DNA of 11,117 nt, taken from assembly GCA_016867695.1 (NCBI GenBank), contig VGIY01000058.1:1-11117 (forward strand), read 5' to 3'. Position numbers and translations under genes: made by a program. Positions 1-6,246 of the stretch are shown here, one piece after another (within the stretch, counting starts at the first letter, position 1; every line of letters starts with the position of its first letter). The DNA comes from Candidatus Eiseniibacteriota bacterium. Lineage in GTDB: Bacteria; Eisenbacteria; RBG-16-71-46; CAIMUX01; WJJG01. The notes below the pieces were generated by a model. That model worked only from the letters and a program-made list of their open reading frames with translations, did no database searches and was not told the DNA's origin.

Positions 1-14
1 CTCAGACAGTCCTC

Positions 15-117
15 GCTCGCGCGCAGGCGCGCTCGCTGCGGGAACTCGCGGCAGGCCCTCTCCGGTCCCCTCGCCCCTCGGGGCAGCGGCCGCTCGCGCG
101 CGGGCGCGCTCGCTGCG
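15..117. repeat. 26-bp imperfect direct repeat pair, GCGCGC-rich
   Basis: Two 26-bp segments, 15-40 and 92-117, differ at one base (A or G at the eleventh position). Each contains GCGCGC twice, one or two bases apart, so each can fold into a short GC hairpin, and each ends in GCTCGCTGCG. They lie just past the stop codon of the ATL-methyltransferase gene, which reads toward them. They could take part in transcription termination or mRNA 3'-end protection, but no T-tract follows on either strand. I see no gene in 1-129. The repeat is directly visible; its function is inference. Confidence 0.6.
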
Positions 118-129
118 CCGCGGCGGGGC

Positions 130-1380
130 TCACCGTCCCGCGGGGGGCTCCCTTCGCGCGCGCGTCGCCGCGTGGATCGGCGTGTAGCGGGAGAGCGGGT
201 CTTCCGGCTCGATGTCCTCGTAGAAGCCGGTGAGCACGAAGCCGGCTTCCAGCTGACCGGCGATCTGCTCGGTCAGCGTGTGGCTGAACTCGAGCGGCCG
301 GCGGTCGCGCAGGCGCTCGCGCAGCGCGTCGGCGGGGAGGTCCCGCACATCGGCGTAGGGCAGCCGGTGGCGCACGGTCAGCCGGCCCCGGTCGTAGTCG
401 TCCTGGTCGAAGAGGTAGACGATCGGGCAGGTGAACCCCGCCAGCAGCTCGCCGCCCGGGCGCAGGACGCGATGGGCCTCGCGCCACACGGGGCGGAGGT
501 CGGGCGCGAAGACGTTGGCGATGGGGTGGACGACGAGGTCGAAGGCGCCGTCGGCGAAGCGACCGAGGTCGGCCATGTCGCCGCGGATCGCGGCGAGCTC
601 CAGGCCCTCGCGCCGCGCCACGCGCCGATCCTGGGCGAGCTGCTTCGGGGAGTTGTCGTAGACGGTCACCCGCGCCCCGGCCGCGGCCAGGATCGGTCCC
701 TGCTGGCCCCCGCCGGAGGCGAGGCAGAGCACGCGCGCGCCGTGGAGCGGAGGGAACCAGGATCGCGGCACGGGCAGGGTCGGCGTGAGGAGGATCTGCC
801 AATCGCCGCGACGCGCACGGGCGATCGCCCCGGCGTCGACCGGGATCGTCCAGCGGTTCCGGCGGGCGACCTCGGCGTCCCAGGCGGCGGCGTTGTGCGC
901 GACGACATCGATCGACGCCGGGCGGCGGGGGGCGGGCTTCGCCGCGGGGCGGCGCGCGGGGGCGGGGGCGGCGGCCGGGCGTCGGGGCGCGGGCGTGCGG
1001 CGAGCGCGGCCCTCCAACGGATGCGGGCCGTCGTCGCCGGTCGGGGAGGTGGGCCAACCGAATCGCGCCAGGTCCACGCGCCCGCGCTCGTCGAACTCGA
1101 CGCCCTCCGCCGCGAGCAGAGCGCGCTGGTCGCGATGCCCCTCTCCGTGGCGGCGGGGGCTGACCTCGCCGCGGCTGTTGATGACGCGCTGCCAGGGTAT
1201 GCGCAGCCCGGCCGGGGTCGCCGCCATGGCGTAGCCGACCATGCGCGGCGTGCAGCGCCCGATCCTCGCGGCGATGCCGCCGTAGGTCGCCACCCGCCCG
1301 CGAGGAATGCGGGCGACGAGCTCGTGGATGCGGCCGTAGAGGCCGGCGCCTTCGACCGCAGCGCTGCGGGTGCGGGCCAT
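130..1380 (-). CDS. Fusion protein: alkyltransferase-like (ATL) domain + class I SAM-dependent methyltransferase
   Basis: This 416-aa protein has two complete modules. Residues about 10-110 form an MGMT/Ada C-terminal-like DNA-binding domain (PRGRVATYGGIA, then RMVGYAM and IPWQRVINSRG). The acceptor Cys of the MGMT PCHR motif is Trp63 here (PWQR), the hallmark of alkyltransferase-like proteins such as E. coli YbaZ and yeast Atl1. Those bind O6-alkylguanine without repairing it and flag it for nucleotide excision repair. A Pro/Ala/Arg-rich linker covers about 124-157. Residues about 158-416 are a class I methyltransferase: SAM-binding loop VLCLASGGGQQGP (217-229), acidic D242, RGDMADL (266-272), FDLVVHPIANVF (280-291) and LRPGGELL (306-313). 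The second module resembles a free-standing methyltransferase family of about 260 aa, so it appears whole. The ATG at 1380 is chosen for its strong Shine-Dalgarno. In-frame GTG codons further upstream lie in the 21-bp repeats and lack a comparable site. The substrate of the methyltransferase is unknown. Confidence 0.88.
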   Translation of the reverse strand: MARTRSAAVEGAGLYGRIHELVARIPRGRVATYGGIAARIGRCTPRMVGYAMAATPAGLRIPWQRVINSRGEVSPRRHGEGHRDQRALLAAEGVEFDERGRVDLARFGWPTSPTGDDGPHPLEGRARRTPAPRRPAAAPAPARRPAAKPAPRRPASIDVVAHNAAAWDAEVARRNRWTIPVDAGAIARARRGDWQILLTPTLPVPRSWFPPLHGARVLCLASGGGQQGPILAAAGARVTVYDNSPKQLAQDRRVARREGLELAAIRGDMADLGRFADGAFDLVVHPIANVFAPDLRPVWREAHRVLRPGGELLAGFTCPIVYLFDQDDYDRGRLTVRHRLPYADVRDLPADALRERLRDRRPLEFSHTLTEQIAGQLEAGFVLTGFYEDIEPEDPLSRYTPIHAATRARREPPAGR

Positions 1381-1388
1381 CGAACGGA

Positions 1389-1396
1389 ACCTCCTT
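1389..1396 (-). promoter_or_regulatory. Shine-Dalgarno that fixes the ATL-methyltransferase start
   Basis: On the minus strand this reads AAGGAGGT, nearly a full anti-16S match. Nine bases separate GGAGG from the ATG at 1380. It decides the start against in-frame GTG codons that recur in every copy of the upstream 21-bp repeat. Confidence 0.8.
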
Positions 1397-1407
1397 GCCG
1401 CCAGCCC

Positions 1408-1575
1408 GTGGGCCACGAATCCGCCCCCGTGGGCCACGAACCCGCCCCCGTGGGCCACGAACCCGCCCCCGTGGGCCACGAACCCGCCCCCGTGGGCCAC
1501 GAATCCGCCCCCGTGGGCCACGAATCCGCCCCCGTGGGCCACGAATCCGCCCCCGTGGGCCACGAATCCGCCCCC
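1408..1575. repeat. 21-bp tandem repeat array, 8 copies
   Basis: Eight contiguous 21-bp units start at 1408, 1429, 1450, 1471, 1492, 1513, 1534 and 1555. Each begins GTGGGCCACGAA, followed by C or T, then CCGCCCCC. The only variation is that base: copies 2-4 carry C, and copies 1 and 5-8 carry T. Each unit contains the near-palindrome GTGG-G-CCAC. The array lies in the divergent region between the ATL-methyltransferase gene (minus) and the flavodiiron gene (plus). It starts 28 bp upstream of the former's ATG and ends 180 bp before the latter's. A 21-bp period equals two DNA helical turns, so every copy faces the same side of the helix, which would suit a cooperative protein-binding array. Because 21 is divisible by three, the array stays open in all six frames, but I see no sign that it is translated. 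Confidence 0.95.
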
Positions 1576-1755
1576 GGGACCGCAATCAAGATGCCCCTCG
1601 CGCCGGGGGGGAGTTCCCTCTGGATCCGGCGCGTCCCGCCGGGGTCTAATGCTCTCCGCCCGCCCGCCGGGCGGGCGCCCCCCCCGGGGGGTCGTAGGTC
1701 CGCTGCTCGCCCCCCCCCCGCGGGGCGGAGGAGCCGTCACGCAGGAGGTCGGTCC
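1576..1755. other. Divergent intergenic region with inverted repeats and long C/G runs
   Basis: With the 21-bp array this completes a 375-bp gene-free stretch (1381-1755). It holds a 7-G run near 1605, an inverted repeat at 1661-1677 (CGCCCGCC-G-GGCGGGCG), a C8G6 block at 1678-1691 whose inner 12 bp are a perfect palindrome, and a 10-C run at 1710-1719. These could form hairpins or non-B DNA, and they are typical places for sequencing-length errors. The promoter of the flavodiiron gene is expected here. A weak TCTAAT at 1645-1650 is the only AT-rich hexamer near a plausible position, and no convincing -35 partner was found, so I do not call a promoter. Confidence 0.6.
1743..1748 (+). promoter_or_regulatory. 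Shine-Dalgarno of the flavodiiron gene
   Basis: AGGAGG lies seven bases before the ATG at 1756. It fixes the start of a frame that otherwise stays open far upstream on this GC-rich strand. The protein starting here aligns in length and metal-ligand positions with known flavodiiron proteins. Confidence 0.85.
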
Positions 1756-2946
1756 ATGGTCGTCGAAATCGCCCCGCGCGTCTACTGGGTCGGGGTGGTC
1801 GATTGGGACATCCGCCGTTTCCACGGTCACGAGCTCTCCACGCACCGCGGGACGAGCTACAACGCCTACCTGATCCTGGACGAGAAGATCGCGCTCGTGG
1901 ACACGGTCGCCGCGCCCTTCGCCGGCCGGCTGCTCGAGAGTATCCGCGAGCTGGTCGACCCGGCGCGGATCGACTATGTGATCGCCAACCACGCCGAGCT
2001 CGACCACGCCGGGGCCCTGCCCGAGGTCATGCGCGAGGCGCCGCAGGCGTCGCTGATCGTATCGCGCCGCGGCGCGGAGAGCATTCCCGGGCACCATCAT
2101 CGGCCCTGGCCGATCCGCGCCGTGCGCACCGGGGAACGGCTCTCGCTGGGCCAGGACGAGCTGCTCTTCGTCGAGGCGCCGATGCTGCACTGGCCCGACA
2201 GCATGTTCACCTACCTCGCCGGGCGCCGGCTGCTGATGCCCAACGACGCGTTCGGCCAGCACTACGCCGCCGGCCGGCTGTTCAACGACGAGGTCGACGG
2301 CCAGGAGCTCCTCCAGGAGGCGCGCAAGTACTACGCCAACATCCTCACCCCCTTCAGCGCGCAGGTGCTGAAGAAGATCGACGAGCTGCTGGCCCTCGAG
2401 CTGCCGGTGTCCATGATCGCGCCGAGCCACGGGGTCCTCTGGCGCGAGGATCCCCTGCAGATCGTCCGGCAGTACCAGGCCTGGGCGCGCCAGGAGCCGC
2501 AAAAACGCGCGGTGATCGTCCAGGACACGATGTGGGGCGCGACGACCCGGCTGGCGGAAGCGATCGGCGACGGGCTGACCGCCGAGGGCGTACCCTACAA
2601 GATCTTCCACGCCGCGGTCACCGACCGCAACGACGTCCTGGCCGAGGTCCTCGGGGCGGGAGCCCTCGTCGTCGGCTCGCCGACGATCAACCAGGGCATG
2701 CTGGGGACGATCACGGTGCTGCTCGAGGATCTGGCGCACCTGAAGTTCCACGTCCCGATCGGCGGGGCGTTCGGCAGCTACGGCTGGGGAGGCGAGTCGG
2801 TGAAGGCGATCGCCGAGCGGCTGGCCGCCTGCGGGCTGCGGCTGCCGGCGGATCCCCTGCGGGTCCAGTGGCAGCCCCGAGCGGAGGACCTGGCCGCCGC
2901 CGCGAGCCTGGGCCGCGCCGTCGGGGCGGCGGTCCGGGAGCTCTAG
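1756..2946 (+). CDS. Class A flavodiiron protein (O2 and/or NO reductase)
   Basis: At 396 aa this has the usual length for class A flavodiiron proteins, soluble enzymes that reduce O2 to water or NO to N2O. The N-terminal metallo-beta-lactamase-like domain keeps all expected diiron ligands: H79, E81 and D83 in HAELDH, H145 in PMLHWPDSMF, D164 in MPNDAF and H225 in APSHG. This spacing closely follows that of characterised members. The C-terminal flavodoxin domain begins about residue 250, with the FMN phosphate loop DTMWGATTRLAEAI (257-270) and the later GSYGWGGESVKAI (340-352). There is no fused rubredoxin or reductase domain, so electrons must come from a separate partner, which is not obvious here. 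The convergent reductase at 3387-4061 is one untested candidate. It shares an apparent transcript with the following DUF454 gene. Preference for O2 or NO cannot be read from the sequence. Confidence 0.96.
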   Translation: MVVEIAPRVYWVGVVDWDIRRFHGHELSTHRGTSYNAYLILDEKIALVDTVAAPFAGRLLESIRELVDPARIDYVIANHAELDHAGALPEVMREAPQASLIVSRRGAESIPGHHHRPWPIRAVRTGERLSLGQDELLFVEAPMLHWPDSMFTYLAGRRLLMPNDAFGQHYAAGRLFNDEVDGQELLQEARKYYANILTPFSAQVLKKIDELLALELPVSMIAPSHGVLWREDPLQIVRQYQAWARQEPQKRAVIVQDTMWGATTRLAEAIGDGLTAEGVPYKIFHAAVTDRNDVLAEVLGAGALVVGSPTINQGMLGTITVLLEDLAHLKFHVPIGGAFGSYGWGGESVKAIAERLAACGLRLPADPLRVQWQPRAEDLAAAASLGRAVGAAVREL

Positions 2947-3344
2947 TGCGGGAGCGGCTCGGCGGCTCCCGCCTCTCCCGCGGGCTGCTCGTCGTCGCCG
3001 GCACGCTGCTCGTCGCCCTCGGCGTGGTCGGCGTCTTCGTGCCCCTCCTGCCGACGACGCCGTTCCTGCTGGCCGCGGCGGCCTGCTACGCCCGCAGCTC
3101 CGAGCGCATGCACCGCTGGCTCCTCTCGAAGAGGATCTTCGCCTTCTACCTGGGCGGGCGGGCGGAGCGCCGGGGGCTGCCGCTCGCCGCGAAGCTGACG
3201 ACGCTGGCGCTCCTCTGGCTGGCGATCGGTTCCTCGGGCCTGCTGGTCGTCCCGGCGCGGCTCTGGTGGGCGAGGCTCCTGCTCCTCGCCGTCGCGCTGG
3301 CGGTCACCGCGCACATCCTGCGGATCGGTGCGCGGCGCGCGTGA
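2946..3344 (+). CDS. DUF454/YbaN-family small inner-membrane protein
   Basis: This 132-aa protein starts at a GTG whose first base is the last base of the flavodiiron TAG stop (TAGTG). GGGAG lies a few bases upstream, so translation is probably coupled. The N-terminal part, LLVVAGTLLVALGVVGVFVPLLPTTPF in overlapping pieces, carries the characteristic G-x-P-x-LPTTPF signature of DUF454/YbaN. It is followed by a cytoplasmic-looking CYARSSERMHRWL stretch and two further hydrophobic segments near the C-terminus (about residues 80-125). Length matches E. coli YbaN (about 125 aa). No biochemical function is established for the family. The link with a flavodiiron protein is a context observation only. 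Confidence 0.88.
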   Translation: MRERLGGSRLSRGLLVVAGTLLVALGVVGVFVPLLPTTPFLLAAAACYARSSERMHRWLLSKRIFAFYLGGRAERRGLPLAAKLTTLALLWLAIGSSGLLVVPARLWWARLLLLAVALAVTAHILRIGARRA

Positions 3345-3386
3345 ACCGCCCGGTGGACCGGTGTGCGCCCCTCGCGCCCCGAGCGA

Positions 3387-4061
3387 TCAGAAGAAGCTCT
3401 CCGTGTAGACGAGCGATTCCGGGAAGCGTTCGTCGATGATCCGGATCATGTCGCCGAGCATCTCGCTTCGGCCGCAGAGGTAGAAGTCGTAGCCGCCCGG
3501 TTCGAGCCGCTCGCCGGCGTAGTCGCTCACTCGGCCGCGATGGCCCCCCGGAATGGAGCGCGCCTTGTCCGCGCTCCGGGAGACGCAGGGCGCATAGATC
3601 TCCACGGCCGAGCGCAGCAGATCGTCGTCGTGGAGATCCCCGGCGCGGGAGACGCCCCGGAGCAGCAGGTACGCGCGCACGCCGGCCCGCGCCATCGCCA
3701 GAAAGGGTGCGACCCCGGTGCCCGTCGAGGCGAGAACCGCGCGCCGCGGCGAGGCCCGGAAGGTGAAGTATCCGTGCGGGCCGGTGATGGACAGCCTCGC
3801 GCCGGCAGGGATCTCCACCAGGCGCGTGGTCATCCGGCCGCCGGCGACGAGGCGGATGCAGAGCGTGAGCGTCGGATCCCCGGGCGCGTTGGTCAGCGTG
3901 TAGCTGCGCGTCAGTCCGCCGAGGCTCAGGCGGACGAACTGCCCGGGGAGGAAGCGGAAGCCGGGGGGGCGGGAGATCTCGAGGCCGAGCACGCCCGGGG
4001 CGAGCCGGCGCCGGGAGACGACCTCGACCGCGGCGGGCGAAGCGGATGCCGCTCGGCTCAC
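3387..4061 (-). CDS. FAD/NAD(P)H-dependent oxidoreductase, ferredoxin/flavin reductase superfamily
   Basis: This 224-aa protein has the two-domain ferredoxin-NADP+ reductase fold. An FAD-binding barrel carries the RSYTLTNAP motif (52-60) and GPHGYFTF (94-101). A nucleotide-binding domain carries STGTGVAPF (112-120) and YLCGRSEM (194-201). It ends in aromatic ESFF. No 2Fe-2S domain is present, so it is a bare reductase. The start is a GTG at 4061 that overlaps the stop of the upstream cobalamin adenosyltransferase gene (GTGA). That coupling suggests it reduces corrinoid for that enzyme, since adenosyltransferases act on cob(I)alamin and flavin reductases of this superfamily (such as Fre) can assist. 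This is inference. Supply of electrons to ferredoxin or to the flavodiiron protein is equally possible. It is the last gene of the long minus-strand operon and faces the DUF454 gene across 42 bp. Confidence 0.85.
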   Translation of the reverse strand: MSRAASASPAAVEVVSRRRLAPGVLGLEISRPPGFRFLPGQFVRLSLGGLTRSYTLTNAPGDPTLTLCIRLVAGGRMTTRLVEIPAGARLSITGPHGYFTFRASPRRAVLASTGTGVAPFLAMARAGVRAYLLLRGVSRAGDLHDDDLLRSAVEIYAPCVSRSADKARSIPGGHRGRVSDYAGERLEPGGYDFYLCGRSEMLGDMIRIIDERFPESLVYTESFF

Positions 4062-4621
4062 GGCTCCCACTCGGTCTCCGCCGCGCTCGCCTCCCGGTTG
4101 GCGGCGCGGGCCAGGACGAAGAGGAAGTCGGACAGCCGGTTGAGGAAGACGACCGTCTGCTCGTACGCCGGCGGAGGGTCCGCCGTCTCCGCCAGCAGGG
4201 CCACGGCGCGGCGCTCCGCGCGGCGGCAAACGGTGCGGGCCACATGCGCCCAGGCCCCTGGAGCGCTGCCGCCGGGCAGGATGAAGCGCTCGAGCGGCGG
4301 CAGGCTGGCGGCCAGCCGGTCGATCTCCGCCTCGAGTCGGGCGGCTTCCTCCCCGCCAAGGTCCTTCAGCGCCTCCGCTCGCGGCGAGCCGGGCGCCGTC
4401 GCCCAGTGCGCCCCGGCCGCGAACAGGGCTCCCTGCGCGCCGCGGACGACCTCCGCCTGATCGGCCATCGTCGCCGGCAGGGCCGCCGCCAGCGCCCCGA
4501 GAACCGCGTTCAGCTCGTCGATCTCGCCGCAGACCTCCAGGCGGGGATCCGCCTTGGACACGCGCTCGCCGCTGAAGAGGCTCGTGCGCCCCCCGTCGCC
4601 GGTCCTGGTGTAGATCTTCAT
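4058..4621 (-). CDS. Cob(I)alamin adenosyltransferase, PduO type (ATR)
   Basis: This 187-aa protein matches the usual PduO-type length. It transfers the 5'-deoxyadenosyl group of ATP to cob(I)alamin, making adenosylcobalamin. The ATP-binding signature begins at residue 4 (YTRTGDGGRTSLFSGERV) and is followed by CGEIDELNAVLG (31-42). Further family motifs are FILPGG, the VARTVCRRAERRAV helix that supplies catalytic Arg and Glu side chains, and NRLSDFLFVLAR near the C-terminus. Its ATG overlaps the TGA of the EamA gene (ATGA, 4618-4621), and its own TGA overlaps the GTG of the next reductase. No cobalamin riboswitch can precede it because there is no leader between genes, so any B12 control would have to act on the whole operon. 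Confidence 0.96.
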   Translation of the reverse strand: MKIYTRTGDGGRTSLFSGERVSKADPRLEVCGEIDELNAVLGALAAALPATMADQAEVVRGAQGALFAAGAHWATAPGSPRAEALKDLGGEEAARLEAEIDRLAASLPPLERFILPGGSAPGAWAHVARTVCRRAERRAVALLAETADPPPAYEQTVVFLNRLSDFLFVLARAANREASAAETEWEP

Positions 4622-5694
4622 CGCTCCACGCCTCCGTTCGCGTCCCGATCGGCCAGCGTAACACCGGCGAGGCCCGCGCGGCCAGGAGTGCCTGCGGATC
4701 GGCGCTGCCGCAGCGTTCGCGCCTGCGAAACGAGCATCCCGGCCAGCATCAGCGCGCAGCCGAGCCACTCCCGCCCCCCGAAGCTCTCCTGCAGCACGAG
4801 CCGGCCGCCGAGCGCGGCGAAGACCGCTTCCAGGCTCATCAGGATCGCCGCGTGGGCGGGCGGCGCCCGGCGCTGGGCGACGACCTGGAGCGTGTAGGCG
4901 ACGCCGACCGAGAGGACGCCGCTGTAGAGGATCGGCCACGCCGCGCCGGCGAGACCCGCCCAGCGGATCTCCTCCGCCGCCAGGGCGACGGCCAGGCTCG
5001 CGACCGCGCAGACCGCGTACTGGAGGCAGGCCAGGGCCGTCGCCGGCAGGCCCGGGGAGATCCGGCCGATGAGGATCACGTGCGCGGCCCAGAAGAAGGC
5101 GCCGCAGAATACCAGCGCGTCGCCGCGGGCCATCGCGAGTCCCGAGCCGGCCGCGGCCCCGGTGTCGGCCCGGACGCTCAGGAAGTAGAGCCCGGCGAGC
5201 GCGAGGAGCGCGCCGGCCCAGCCGCCCGCGCCGGGGCGCTGTCGCCAGAAGAGGCCCAGCAGGGGCACCAGGATCACGTAGAGGCCGGTGATGAAGCCCG
5301 CCTTGCCGGCCGTCGTGTGCACGAGTCCGCCCTGCTGCAGCGCCGCGCCGCCGAAGAGGACCGCCCCGGCGCAGAGGCCGCCGGCGAGCAGGCGCGGCGA
5401 CGGCGGGCGAGCGCCAGGCTCGCGCGATGACCGGGTGCGCGCGGAGGCCGGGCCTTCGGAGGGCGCGCCCGCGGGAGGGCGTGGCGTGGACGGGGGGCGC
5501 ACCGAAGTCGCGCGCGCGGGCCGGGCTCGCAGGGCGAAGGGCAGCATCAGCAGCGCGCCGATGCCGAAGCGGACCGCGTTGAAAAGGAAGGGCCCGACGT
5601 GCTCCATGCCGGCGCGCTGGGCGACGAAGGCGAAGCCCCAGATCGCCGCCGTGACCAGCAGCAGGGCATCGGCCTCGAGCGCCCGCCGTCTCAT
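4618..5694 (-). CDS. EamA-family (DMT superfamily) transporter with a Pro/Arg-rich cytoplasmic insert
   Basis: This 358-aa protein has the ten-helix EamA pattern. The first repeat opens with LLLVTAAIWGFAFVAQ (11-26) and includes the typical QQGGLVHTTAGKAGFITGL (120-138). The second repeat opens near GDALVFCGAFFWAAHVILIG. EamA proteins are inner-membrane exporters of small metabolites, and the substrate cannot be told here. The protein is longer than the usual 290-310 aa because of a segment of about 45 residues (57-101), rich in Pro, Arg, Ser and Ala, between helices 2 and 3. The C-terminal tail is also Arg-rich. Both ends are coupled by ATGA overlaps, with mntP upstream and the ATR gene downstream. 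Confidence 0.92.
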   Translation of the reverse strand: MRRRALEADALLLVTAAIWGFAFVAQRAGMEHVGPFLFNAVRFGIGALLMLPFALRARPARATSVRPPSTPRPPAGAPSEGPASARTRSSREPGARPPSPRLLAGGLCAGAVLFGGAALQQGGLVHTTAGKAGFITGLYVILVPLLGLFWRQRPGAGGWAGALLALAGLYFLSVRADTGAAAGSGLAMARGDALVFCGAFFWAAHVILIGRISPGLPATALACLQYAVCAVASLAVALAAEEIRWAGLAGAAWPILYSGVLSVGVAYTLQVVAQRRAPPAHAAILMSLEAVFAALGGRLVLQESFGGREWLGCALMLAGMLVSQARTLRQRRSAGTPGRAGLAGVTLADRDANGGVER

Positions 5695-6245
5695 CGCAGG
5701 TGGGTCCAGAGGATCCGCAGGCCGATGGCGATCAGCACGATCCCGCCCGCGGTCTCCATGCGCCTGCCGAGGGCGAGTCCCAGTCGCCGGCCGAGATGGA
5801 AGGCGCTGAACGAGAGCAGGGCGGTGACGACCCCGATGGCCGCGGCCGGCTGCCAGATGCGGGTTCCCAGGAAGGCCAGGCTCAACCCGACGGCCAGGGC
5901 GTCGATGCTCGTGGCGAGGCTGAGCGACAGGAGGATCAGGCCGCGGGAGGGATCGGGCGGGCACTCGGGGGCGCGGCCCAGGCCGGAGCGGATCATGCGC
6001 GCGCCGACGAAGCCGAGCAGGGCGAAGGCGAGCCAATGATCGAACGCGTCGATGAGACCGGCGAAGCGCGAGCCGACGAACCAGCCGAGGACCGGCATGG
6101 CGAACTGGAAGAAGCCGAAGCTGAGCGCGAGGCGCAGCGCGCCCAGCCGGTTCGGAGCCGGCCAGCAGGCGCCCGCGGCGAGGCAGACCGCCGCCGCGTC
6201 CATCGCCAGGCCGAGGGCGACGAGCAGGATCTCGAGCGGCGACAC
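5691..6245 (-). CDS. mntP: Putative manganese efflux pump MntP
   Basis: This 184-aa inner-membrane protein has six predicted helices and two homologous halves. Each half carries the conserved Asp motif of MntP: GLAMDAAAVCLAAG (12-25, D16) and ATSIDALAVGLSLAF (111-125, D115). MntP exports Mn2+ and protects against manganese excess. The start is a GTG at 6245, one base past the TAG of actF (TAG-C-GTG), with no leader. The yybP-ykoY Mn2+ riboswitch that controls mntP in E. coli is therefore absent in front of it. Its own TGA overlaps the ATG of the EamA gene. Placement inside a respiratory operon is unusual; a role in metal balance during aerobic respiration is only a guess. Confidence 0.94.
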   Translation of the reverse strand: MSPLEILLVALGLAMDAAAVCLAAGACWPAPNRLGALRLALSFGFFQFAMPVLGWFVGSRFAGLIDAFDHWLAFALLGFVGARMIRSGLGRAPECPPDPSRGLILLSLSLATSIDALAVGLSLAFLGTRIWQPAAAIGVVTALLSFSAFHLGRRLGLALGRRMETAGGIVLIAIGLRILWTHLR

Positions 6246-6246
6246 G

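Noticed and set aside
1408..1575. CRISPR array.
   Set aside because: The 21-bp units are directly contiguous with no spacers, and no cas genes are present.
1622..1650. Sigma-70 promoter for the flavodiiron gene, with TCTAAT at 1645 as -10.
   Set aside because: The matching -35 position (1622-1627, GGATCC) does not resemble TTGACA, and the lineage's consensus is unknown.
172..1755. Long open frame on the plus strand running into the flavodiiron gene, which would add about 528 residues at its N-terminus.
   Set aside because: It is antisense to the well-supported ATL-methyltransferase gene and crosses the 21-bp array. The flavodiiron protein is full length from the ATG at 1756 with an ideal Shine-Dalgarno.
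1381..2751. N-terminal extension of the ATL-methyltransferase through the 21-bp repeats, using in-frame GTG codons (repeating VAHGGGF).
   Set aside because: The extension is antisense to the flavodiiron gene further up and consists of repeat peptide. The ATG at 1380 has a much better Shine-Dalgarno and starts at the domain boundary.
3345..3386. Bidirectional terminator between the convergent DUF454 and reductase genes (CCGGT-GG-ACCGG at 3350-3361).
   Set aside because: The stem is only five pairs with a two-base loop and no T-tract on either strand, too weak to call.
5691..6245. Mn2+ (yybP-ykoY) riboswitch ahead of mntP.
   Set aside because: There is one base between the actF stop and the mntP GTG, so no leader exists.
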